Source of the DNA: Rhodocollybia butyracea
Taxonomy: Eukaryota > Basidiomycota > Agaricomycetes > Agaricales > Omphalotaceae
Assembly (NCBI GenBank): GCA_015501585.1
Contig: JADNRY010000070.1
Coordinates: 186,001 to 250,000, forward strand
Reading direction: 5' to 3'
DNA length: 64,000 nt
A program made the translations under genes and the position numbers. Shown in pieces: positions 1-9,589 of this stretch (its first letter is position 1; each line of letters starts with the position of its first letter). The notes below the pieces were generated by a model. The model ran no database searches and was not told the origin of the DNA. It saw only the letters and a list, made by a program, of their open reading frames with translations.

Positions 1-455
1 GGGGAGTAATGACTAGAAACTTACAAAGCATAGAGACGATCCTAGACGATTCTAAACGCGCCCTAAAACGGAAAAATCGAGTCAGAAATGATGGAGATAT
101 GAGTAAAACTCACTTTAGGGCTTGGGTGAGGAGGAGGAGGTAGTAACAAAAATACAAAATGATGCCCTGAAACTTACGAAGCATGGATACGGCCATAGAC
201 GATTCTAAACGCGACCAAAAACGGAAAAATTGAGTCAGAAATGATGGAGATATGAGTAAAACTCACTTTAGGACTTGGGTGAGGAGGAGGAGGTAGTAAC
301 AAAAATACAAAATGATGCCCTAAAGCTTATATAGTATAGAGACGACTCATAAACGACTCTGAACGCATCCTATATCGTCAAAATTGAGCAAAAACTGGTG
401 GAGATATGAATGAAACTTATTTTTGGGTCCGGGGTAAAGGGAGGAGGTGACGAAA
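1..455. repeat. Three tandem units of about 150 bp
   Basis: Three head-to-tail units start near 8, 160 and 311. Each contains the blocks GACGATTCTAAACGCG, GATGGAGATATGAGTAAAAC and a GAGGAGGAGGAGGTAG tract. Units 1 and 2 are nearly identical; unit 3 has diverged. No coding frame runs through them. The array may extend to the left of the window. Confidence 0.85.
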
Positions 456-485
456 ATGAGCCGAAAATGAGCCTTGTATTTATAT

Positions 486-523
486 GTCAAAAATGACTCC
501 AGTCAGGTGGAGTCATTTTTGAC
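486..523. repeat. Perfect 16-bp hairpin containing TGACTC
   Basis: The arms GTCAAAAATGACTCCA and TGGAGTCATTTTTGAC pair perfectly around the loop GTCAGG. A weaker pair of the same words (TGACTCC / GGAGTCA) follows at about 546-570. It lies directly after the tandem repeat, so it may be a terminal structure of a repeat element. TGACTC is also the core of a bZIP site, but nothing else supports a regulatory role. Confidence 0.7.
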
Positions 524-629
524 TTTAGATTTTTGACTTCACTCAAAATGACTCCAGTCAAAAGGAGTCACTCTTCACAAATGAGTCATACTTCAGACTG
601 TCAACTTCTTAGTGATTTTATAATTGTAA

Positions 630-890
630 CCTCAGGGACACTCAGGGATAGCCAGGGCAGCCCAGGTCAGCCTGAGGACAGCCCAACCTCAGGGAGACTC
701 AGGGACAGTCAGGGAAACCCAGGGCAACCTGAGGACAACCCAAAGATGACTGAGGCAACCCAGGATATGGCCTCAAACCTGGGTTTCCCTGGTGACTGGG
801 GTCAACCAGAGCCTTTGAGAGACACTGAGGCAGCCTAGGAATTTGGATAATTCCTGGGTTGCCTCAGGATATTCTAGGTTTGCCTGGGCA
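630..890. repeat. GC-rich degenerate repeat with internal palindromes
   Basis: Short words such as CAGGGACA, CAGCCCAGG, CTGAGGAC and AACCCAGG recur many times. The 3' part folds back on itself: AGGCAGCCTAGGAATT pairs imperfectly with AATTCCTGGGTTGCCT. The frames open through it are products of the repetition, not genes. The style resembles the foldback element at 26008-26380, but I cannot show common descent. Confidence 0.6.
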
Positions 891-1592
891 TTATGTACTT
901 TTCCTGATGTTGTGGAGCACTGCTTGTCGAGGGATCTTGGGCCTTGGCCCGCATCGCCGCATATACATTACCATATGCCCTTTCGGGCTACCCTGCCAAC
1001 TTCTCCGTAGACACACACACTTCATGCACTTGATTAACTAGTACTACTAGCAGAGCTAGGAAAGTAAGAGTGTTTAGAGCAAGAAAATTCACTCGCTCAG
1101 GCTTTTAGGCTCAATAAGACTCCCTATGCATGATTTTTGCGTGATTTGTGGGTGTTTTGGGGTGTCTAGACTCTACACCAAAACCGAAGGCAATTACCGT
1201 GAATGCACGTGATTCTTTCAACGCCTTCTCACTCTTTTAATTTATGAGAACGAATACTCTCTTCTCAAAAGACTAGCTAGCTAGGCTACACTCGTTCATG
1301 TTATTTCTCCTCAGTCTATCAAGATTCAAACCCCAGCCTTCAGTCTGCACATGTGTCTATTCTTCCTTTAAGACCTCATCACGGACAATAAGAACAACTT
1401 TACTGAGCTTGGAGTATGGTTGGCTAGTTTTTATGTGGTTCACTGTTCCTTCTTACAGCCAAATAATTGGCTAGAGACCTTCAAAACTCAAGGAATACGG
1501 TGCACTACAAGCTTCTGGAACACTATTTAGCATACTAATTTCTTCCAGGCAATGGAGATGCTTATCCGGCCCAATGCCATTTAGTTACAATG

Positions 1593-2045
1593 CTATTGCT
1601 TGCCAATACCAATGACACGGCAAAATAGTACAGTCCCAATCCAGAGACCTTGTTCCTCGCATGATGTGAAGATCTTGATGCCTCGGAATAGGTAATGGAG
1701 TATCCGTTGGATGATGTTTTTAGGTACATCAAGAACAATTTTGCTGAACTGTAGGAGGCTCCGCTTGCCGCTGATCACCACATACAAGAAGTTCAGCAAT
1801 GGCCCTTGATGCGGCAGAAACTCGCTCAGAAAGAAGGCAACAATGAAGAAACCTTTCATATCCTTGCACATTAGCATTAGCTCAGAGTTGGGGAATCGTG
1901 CTAAAGATGCAGAGGCTAGAAGATCCGGTTTCCGTGACAATATGAGAAAGGAAAAGAGGAGGGAATGTGGATATGTGAATGGGCAGCATGGCAGCAGAAT
2001 TGGGACATCTCTGCAAGGTTGCTCTTGGTTTAGCCAAATGTCCAA
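1593..2045 (-). other. Unassigned 150-codon reading frame in a gene-poor stretch
   Basis: Between about 890 and 2285 I see no recognisable gene. The longest frame is this minus-strand one, rich in Leu, Phe, Ile and Ser. I do not recognise its product, and an overlapping frame on the same strand (1882-2166) competes with it. It could be an exon of an old gene or chance. It is listed only so the interval is accounted for. Confidence 0.2.
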
Positions 2046-2285
2046 ATAATTGGAGTGATGTATTGGTGCGTTTGTCTATGCTCAACTCTCGTCCCAGGAA
2101 CTGTTGTCTGCAGATTTTTGTACAGACAAATTGCGTACGATAAGCCGTTGTTCCATGGTTCAACATACATTCAACTACTACTGCTGCTGCAATCTACAAA
2201 GCTTGTGGAAGTATTGAACAGTGTAGCGAGGAGTTGTTCAGAAGCATATGGTGCTTACTTTTTATTAGCTAGGAATACTGTAGCG

Positions 2286-2341
2286 GCGCTAAATTATCTA
2301 CGGTCAAGACTTCTTAGTCTTGACTGTAGATAATTTAGCGC
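2286..2341. repeat. 26-bp-arm hairpin
   Basis: GCGCTAAATTATCTACGGTC.. pairs with its inverse over 26 bp with one mismatch, around a 4-nt loop (TCTT). There is no T-tract terminator context. The structure is too perfect for chance and may be a very short palindromic MITE or the fused ends of one. Confidence 0.8.
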
Positions 2342-2620
2342 TGATTCTTCCTTGCAGATGAAATGACATAAAGCTTTATGGCCATAGAGATATATTGACT
2401 GTTGACCTCTCCGTCTGTTGACCTTTAAGTATTCATCGCCATTTTAGCATTGCTTAACGCTTAATGAAAATTAAGAGCCCTCAGAGTCTCTCTGCTATTC
2501 AATGTAGTAGAAATAGTTCAGCAATCTCCTCGATAAGTGTTAAGTGTATCTTTACATATTATAATGAAGTAAATTAGAAGCAAACATGAAATTTACATGT
2601 GTTGTACTACTACACGCTGA

Positions 2621-3127
2621 CACTACGGCGCGTTCTATGAACGGCACGCAAAAAAGTCATCGACATATACAACGACAATCTTTAAGCAAACATTAATCAA
2701 CTTCCACTGAAAAAGTATTTATTTATCACATCCGTAAAGTAAATGACATTTAAGCTTATTATTTCAAGAAAGTTGTCTCCTATATCGGGCGCAAAAGGCC
2801 TTGAAATTTAATTTCTTTGTCGCCCACGCCACTCATATTGTTTTTCGCGCGCAAAATAAAATGCCACCGCCTCCCGCTTGTGTTTTTTGCGCAAAAAACA
2901 ATATGAATGGCGTGGGACAAAGAAATTGATTTTCAAAGCCTTTTACGCCCGATATAGGAGAAGAATTTCATGCGCAATTGTTCAGAATAATAATCATAAA
3001 TGTCATTTACTTTACTGCATAATAAATCTACACTTTTTCTTAGGACGTTCATCAATTTTTGGTCAAAATTTGTCATGATACATGTCGCTGACTTTTTCGT
3101 GTGCCGTTTATAGAACGCGCCGTAGTG
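2621..3127. mobile_element. CACTA-type foldback MITE, 507 bp, TGA target duplication
   Basis: The element begins CACTACGGCGCGTTCTAT and ends with the inverse complement. The inverted repeats continue imperfectly almost to the centre: for example CCTATATCGGGCGCAAAAGG on the left matches CCTTTTACGCCCGATATAGG on the right. It is flanked by TGA at 2618-2620 and again at 3128-3130. Termini of CACTA plus a 3-bp target duplication are diagnostic of the CACTA (CMC/EnSpm) superfamily. No transposase is encoded, so it is non-autonomous. Confidence 0.85.
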
Positions 3128-3510
3128 TGAGCTGATGGCCTGTAAATTCTGTAAATTGAGCTGTAAATCCTGTAAATTTATAGCTGGTAAGTGCTTACCT
3201 TACTTAACAGTGATGAACACCCTCCCAGATAAGTTTTAATTGACTTCAGAACACATGAGCTGTGGTCACATGTTTGTGCAATTCTGTTTCCGTTTGTTTA
3301 CCTTCTACAATTATGCATTCTCTGACAGTGCCTTCATCTCAGCCTCAAGCTGGTTATTCTGACAAGATTTGGACTTTTGGGTGGAAGAGCACAGAAAACA
3401 GCTATCAGGGCCACACATATCTACTACTATATGGAACAAATTTGTCTGAAATACTGCATGAGTGATCAAGGTGAATATTTAGGAGTAATTTTTCTTCTCT
3501 TGCTGCCACC

Positions 3511-5271
3511 ATGAACGAAGACAATGTTTGGAAGGTAAGCAACTGTTGCTCCTGTGAGCTGTACACTCTAATGTTTGATTATCAGGTGTTACAGCCGCCA
3601 CAGAGGTATATTTCACTAGCAGAAATCTCAGCTCATACATTGGAAGGAACACAGCAACCGATGGTGATTGGCATAGATGCACGGTGACACAATTACTTTA
3701 TGCATTGGCTCTTAGAGCTGATACATTATTAATATCAGGTATTGGATGCTCAGGGTGCAAGAGCATACAGAGCGCTATCTCGACCCAAGGAAAAAGGAAG
3801 AATTAAGATACCTGCTTCTTCTTTGGATGTGTAAGCTTCGAGAAAAGCCTGTAGCTGCAGTCTTTGTCTTTGATGGGCCAGAAGTTTCTCATCGCACCCA
3901 CGGACCCTTTACAGTTCCATTTCCAGACAATCTCATAATTTTTTTTCAACAACTCATCCAAGGTCATGGATTCCACATTCACAAGGTATTGAAAACCCCC
4001 AATCCTTCTTCACTGTATGAATCATCTCTTAGGCTGCTGGAGATGCAAGTGTGGCACTCTGGCAAATTGATAAACAAGTCAACACCATCATGACTGAGGA
4101 CATCCGAGTCCTGGTTTTGGTACCATATTGTCATTCCATACGTAGGTATATCCACTAGTCTCTGGTCTTTCGAAAAATTTATCTACCTTTCCAGTGCAAA
4201 ATTCTTTGATGATCTTGACACAGTTGCTTTTTTCTCCAATGAAGATCTCTCCCAGTGCAACAAAAGACTGGTGACACCACATGGCATCTTTCTCCTACTG
4301 ATCCTCATGGGAAGTGACTATGCTAATGTGAGGATTGTCATTTACTGTTTGATTTTACGAATTTTCATGTTTAATCCCAGGGTCTTCCAGTATTTACTGC
4401 TGAAATAGCATACGCTCTCATGAACACAGCATTGAAAAGTCTCCTGATTTTTGCAGCTGAGGACTTTGCACAGGCACCACTTCGGCTTCAAGAATATCTA
4501 CCCACCTGGAAAGATGCTCTTGAAAATGAAATCAAGAGTAATACACATGAATTTTTACCTTCAGCGTTGCCTAATCTTGCAGAGTGTATTTGGATGGTAC
4601 CAAATTTTCCCAGTTTCCATGTGACATATCTAGCCCAGCCTACCATCATGCAGGCTACGCCCTTCCCTGCATGGCTTGTACAGCCTCCAGATCTTGCAGC
4701 CATTGCAAAGGTCTGTCAAGAGGCTCCTGCACTGGAGATACTGCATCATATCTGGCATGCATTTATTGTAGGGTCTCTTCTTGATGTATGTGTTGATATC
4801 ATCATATTTTGCTGATTTCTGACTGTTATCCAGGTCAAATGCAATCGCCAGGCTCATCATAATATTTGTGCATCAATATGTGTTACTGATGTTTGCCGCC
4901 ATAACACAATCACCATGTATCGTCTACTAGATGTGCATATCAGTGATACATTTTGCAACATTCCCATTCTGGGCTCCAGGATCCAGTTTTGGATACCAGC
5001 CGTGATAATCAACTCTGTGCTTTTTTCTGCAGTACAAAACTACCAGATTGACCTAGTTATGAACGGCGAGAGGCCAATCGTGTATTCAAAGGCAAAGCTT
5101 CTTTTAGTACATTGATTTATGGAAATTGATTTTACATGCTGACATTACCCTTAGCTGCCTCCTCTGTCCACTGTGGGAGTTATCTGTCTTCATCACACTT
5201 TGGCAAACAAAACAGATGCAATGGAAACCGATGAAGAGGATATGTTAGAGGTCAAGAAACTGCTATTGTAA
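3511..5271 (+). CDS. XPG/FEN1/GEN1-like PIN-domain nuclease with altered active site
   Basis: The spliced model has eight exons: 3511-3534, 3586-3683, 3739-3985, 4033-4145, 4195-4327, 4381-4785, 4834-5106 and 5155-5271. All introns are GT-AG and all phases fit, giving about 469 aa. The start has a strong context (GCCACCATG). The XPG N-domain is seen in VIGIDARYW (Asp39) and AVFVFDGP (Asp86). The XPG I-domain follows, with AAGDASVAL where GEAEAEL is usual and MTEDIRVL where TEDSDVL is usual. Then comes LMGSDYANGLP (Asp202), but the following helix-hairpin-helix glycines are missing. The tail is acidic (METDEEDML). Family members cut branched DNA. Here two of the usual metal-binding acidic residues are replaced (Ser129, Arg148), so activity is uncertain. 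Its neighbour is a tyrosine recombinase remnant on the same strand. Confidence 0.75.
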
Positions 5272-5444
5272 AGTACCTTAATATTACAACAAACGGGAAT
5301 TAGCTGTTCATGTACAAATTTACTTGTGTATCATAATTTTACTACTGCATCAAGAAAATGAAGGCCACTCTGGAATGAAACAGGGGCTGCCGGCTCTTCC
5401 GACATCTATTCCCGAATCCCGATGTGCTTTGACTCTTCCGGACT

Positions 5445-7741
5445 ATGATGCCAAAAGTAAAGACACAGAAGTCCAAGACAAAAAAGACATTAAAGTCAGC
5501 AGTGGAAAAGAACATACCATCGATTGATGAGCTGAACCAGGCTGGCGCACAAACTCATGAGGATCATGGTCAGGCAGGGAAAACAAAGAAGAATTACAAT
5601 GGTTACCTGGAACGAGGAGATAAAATTCTTGCTGGGATTGTCCAGGCTCGGAAAGCGGCAGAGAAGGAAGGAAAGGTGTTTTCTGATGGCATCATATCTT
5701 CCAAATTAGCCAAAGCATTTGACAATCCGCCAAATAAGTGGTCATCAAAGGCACTTGAGTTGATCTTGATTCAGAAATGTATTCATGAAGGATGTGGAAA
5801 GAGCACAATGGATGGAATGCATGCAGCATATGCTAAACGCTGGGATGAAATGTACGTCTTTAAACCGGAAGTTCAAATGAGTTATTGGCTCACAGATAGA
5901 GCTGGCAGGGACGGTGAAAAGTATGCAGGCGAGACTTACTGTTGTGACAAGAAGACGGGTATAGTTACTGGAAATCCGGCACGCTCTCACCTCATAAATA
6001 CCTTTCGACAGGTCATTAAGTCAAGGGCAGCAGCAAAAGGAGTTGAAGCAATGATGGTGGAAGATATTGAGGCAATGATCACTTGGTTGGAGAATAAATG
6101 TCCAAAATCTGCAGTCAACTTGGTACTCTCTGGCTCCGATCAGAACGCTGAGCATGTAATGCTTGTGATCAAGCATACCTTTCTCCGAGGGTTCTTAAGT
6201 TCAGGTTTTACCCTGTGGACAAGGTATGTCTATGGCTGCAATGAACAAAATATGTCTAGAATCAAAGAATACATATAGGAACAATGAGCTTTGCAAGTTG
6301 CAGTATGGAAATCTTACCTGGAACTGTCCTGGCCTTGTACTGGACTTCATAGAACATTTCAGAGTTCACCTTGAGAATAGGAAGGGATGGCAGAAGAAGG
6401 CGGTTATGATGCACATCCGATGGGTAAGTTCTTCTGACTACCACCTTTAATTGACTTACTCTGTATATTTTTTTACAGACAATTGATATGATATCTACCC
6501 TCAACCAGTCCATGCGATGGACATGCACTACCATCTGCCTGTCTGGATGAAGGTTTACCGTCTTGTTTTTGGCCGCGATTTTGAGCACGATGACTTGGTT
6601 TTTCCATATTTTTTCTGTGAACAGAACAATTCAACCTAAACGAGAGATCCAGAGCCACAATATGATCCAGTCACTCATCCAAGACGCTGCAGTGGCAGCA
6701 GGGTTGACCAAGATTTTTACCACCCATTCCTTGCGCCGAGGTGGGGCCCAGTACCATTTTATGTGGGCTGAAGGGAAGCAGCGATGGTCACTCACCATTG
6801 TCCACTGGTGGGGAGGATGGGCTGAAGATGAACGAGTCAGTAATTTTTAAATCAAACAAACCTTTATTTGATGAGCATGCGGCATTTGTAGGTTGATACG
6901 CTGATGAAATACCTGATGGATTCCCTGCAAAGCTATGAGACTGGGCATGGAAATGCCCTCTGTCCTTTGAGACTTGAGCCTGCTAAAAGTTTCATGAGCA
7001 ATCACTCACTGGACCAGCCCATAACAGTAAATGATTTTCGTCATTTCACAGCTGCCATGATGGGTGCAAACCAGCGGGTTATCGATATGCTGCGCGTGAC
7101 ACCAGAACTCTCCCTAGTGCATATGCGCCAGATGTCCTTGGCAGGCACAGAAGCACAAGGAAATGCTCTACAACCCTCTCAAGTGTCGAGCACTGATAAA
7201 TCAATGGAAAGTATTCCAGTGCAGAAGTGTTGCCGCCAGAAATCAACCAAGGAAAGGAACGCACCTATTCCTGGCATCATCGTTCCTGATATTCCAAAGC
7301 ATGGTGAAGATTTGTTTCTTGCTGTGGTAAAGCAGTGGGAGGAGGGAGATCCCTCACAAGGATTGGCCACGCCACTGAAAGATTGGCCTGTCGAATGGCA
7401 TACAGGCACTATGCGCCTTGTCACTGGAACAAAGTGCTCGAACCGTAAGTTGGTTGCGGAGGAGTATGAGCGGTGAGTAGCTGAAGCTGCAGGTTGCACG
7501 ATTGAGTAAAAAATCTTACCCTGGTCTCTCGGATAGGCTAGGACGGTCTAAAGACGCATTCAAAGCGGCGTACCCTGGTATTCACAATAACCTGACCAAG
7601 CTCTATGCCGCAATCCAAGCAAGAAACCCAGGACATGCACGCAAGAGCAAGAACGGATCACGAGAAGAGCGGGAAAGACAAAAGACAAATAATGGTGGCT
7701 CTCATGAAGGTGGGAGTGGATCTGAAGACGGAGGGGAATGA
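5445..7741 (+). pseudogene. Decayed Crypton-like tyrosine recombinase
   Basis: Exons can be traced at 5445-6223, 6279-6423, about 6479-6839, 6896-7475 and about 7541-7741. The N-terminal part is Lys-rich and has a helical core-binding-like region. Tyrosine-recombinase landmarks are TRNNELCKLQYGNLTW (first Arg, across an intron), THSLRRGGAQY (His-x-x-Arg box), VHWWGGW and, after another intron, DTLMKYLMDSL with the likely catalytic Tyr. The tail is low-complexity and Gly/Glu-rich. The frame is broken in the third exon: no phase links exon 2 to the conserved YDIYPQP frame, that frame has TGA at 6484-6486, and a six-T run at 6609-6614 needs one T fewer. Such enzymes move Crypton-type DNA transposons by site-specific recombination. 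This copy is probably dead. Confidence 0.75.
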
Positions 7742-8189
7742 CTGGCTGTGAACGTTCATTGTTAAATAATACAATCAAGCTTTATAATAATTCTGACCTA
7801 ACTAACTTACCATACTTTATGTACATTACTTCGCCGCATTGTTAAATGAGTACCAAATCCTGATCCAGACATCCTTTTGTTATAAGTACAGCAGGACATT
7901 GTGAATGGGCGTTGAATATACACGCGCTGCCAGCAACATAACGCTCGGCAAATCCGGCTCACCCGGCTAGGTTCAATAGCGATCCCGATCCGATCAATCT
8001 TTATTCAAAACGGTGACGCCAAGCTGACACCACTACGCCAGAGTAAGCCTCCGTGGCCGCCTAGTAGTGTAAATTATCAGACATAAGTATCTGGAGGCAC
8101 AACTAAATGCCACAAAGAGTAAAACTTACCTTCTTCATTGGCGAAAAGAGCCAATCGGGTCAAGAAATGACTCAAAGTACAAGACAAGA
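7742..8189. other. Non-coding interval
   Basis: No gene, repeat or structured RNA recognised. The 3' part (from about 8080) may already be LINE sequence, because the LINE-like frame that follows can be read a little upstream through a stop codon. Confidence 0.5.
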
Positions 8190-8832
8190 TGCATGAGGCA
8201 ATATCTTAGTCTCGTGAAAAACACAGTACATCGGAAGGCATTTACCAAGGTCATCACAGGGGACCACTCTCTAGCAGTTGAGCGATTGCGATGGGTGGAT
8301 AACTACCGTATACAAGTACCTCACAATATGCGACTGTGCAGATTTTGTAGGTCAGATGTAGAGGATCCGGAACACACATTTTTACTGTGTTCATACCCAC
8401 CTGTTGAGTCTTTGCGGGCATGCCTTTTGGGTTCTGTTCTCCCAGGTACACGTCCACCCAGTAATAAAGGCGAAGCTACATCCCTGCTTCAATGGAGAGA
8501 TGATATCTCTAAAGAATGGATTTGCCGTGACTGCAAAGTCCTTCTTTGATGTCTTAAGCATTTATGACAAGGCTTCTTTATTTATCCCAACTGGATATGA
8601 CAGAAATTTTGTAGTCCCGTAGGTAGATACTTGTTAACTTATTTAATTCCTGTACTCTTGGCCTCTCTTCTGGCTCGCGGATCTACCGCTACCAAAGCGT
8701 AATGAGCTCGTCCGGACACCAGGGAGATGGCCCCGAGACGACGATGTACGTAGGCACATCGGGTAGCTTCTCGGACCCCGGCGTATCAGCACTTGGTCCC
8801 AAGCTGGCAATAAACCTAACCTAACCTAACCT
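8190..8832 (+). mobile_element. 5'-truncated LINE (non-LTR retrotransposon) 3' end
   Basis: The frame at 8193-8549 reads as the region after the reverse transcriptase in fungal LINEs: RKAFTKVITGDHSLAVERLR is followed by a zinc-knuckle-like CRFCRSDVEDPEHTFLLC. About 270 bp downstream the element ends in a short CCTAA tandem tail (AATAAACCTAACCTAACC, 8812-8832). The same protein region and a CCTA-type tail recur at 48.7-49.9 kb. Only the last part of the second ORF is present, so this is a dead fragment left by incomplete reverse transcription. Confidence 0.7.
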
Positions 8833-9159
8833 CCTCTACCTCCTACCCACAGGGGCCAAACCCCAGGCAAACCGCAGTTTCTAACATATATCCCTTATCT
8901 ATCTACAGCCTCACTCATCATAAGCCAGCACTGTTTAGCAGCTTATCGCGGAACTCTTTCCTAAGTAACTACTGATCTCCTGAATTCTGAGAAGTATCCT
9001 TATTCGCTGCTTACTGATGGTTGCTATTAATGATGATGGTTGACCAAGCTCGTACTGAATGCTAATGGCAGTCGAAGATGATTCGATCATTAATGGTGAT
9101 AGGAGGCCAGCTTTCCAAGGTTCGACTTGTACCGTTACGAATCTTACAAGAACTACTTA

Positions 9160-9202
9160 GCAAGTCTGGTGCCAGCAGCCGCGGTAATTCCAGCTCCAAT
9201 AG
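9160..9202 (+). rRNA. 43-bp fragment of 18S rRNA (530-loop region)
   Basis: The stretch contains GTGCCAGCAGCCGCGGTAAT followed by TCCAGCTCCAATAG, the universally conserved 530-loop segment of eukaryotic small-subunit rRNA. The match stops on both sides: upstream is TACTTA, and downstream GAGTAGG replaces the expected CGTATAT. It is an isolated fragment, not a gene, and sits just downstream of a LINE remnant. Confidence 0.85.
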
Positions 9203-9589
9203 GAGTAGGTAACCTACCCACTATCTTATCTGTGACCTCACTGTATAGTCATCGTCAAGCCCAACCTTACGGTCAATGTGGTCAAAATTGTTGTTGTCAT
9301 CAAAGTATTTCAACCGCATCAACAGATACATGATGGGAGAAGATGGAATGAAGATGGGCACGAAGTGAATACACACACTGACCAGCTTTGAACAGGCAGA
9401 CTTAATGAAGTTAATTACCAGAGGTATGGATCAAGGTGTGGATAGTAAGTATGCAACTTAACGCAATGATCGCAGAAGACGGCCAAACTGATGGGACCTC
9501 CTAGGACCTCCTAGGAGGTCCTTCGCTTTGCATAGTATGATCGACGTAACGGTTCGTAGCGGCTGTGGCGTTTCAGGCCAAACTGATAG

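Noticed and set aside
5445..7741. Starship-type captain (DUF3435) or KDZ-type giant element
   Set aside because: The boxes look like a Crypton-type recombinase, no cargo boundaries or terminal repeats were found, and the gene is broken.
9127..9333. Frame with PYGQCGQN, reminiscent of a fungal cellulose-binding or tubulin motif
   Set aside because: It runs through the 18S rRNA fragment, has no upstream domain, and the Cys spacing does not fit either family.
9490..9522. Palindrome GGACCTCCTAGGAGGTCC with a partial repeat
   Set aside because: A perfect 18-bp palindrome, but with no surrounding element or promoter context that would give it a meaning.
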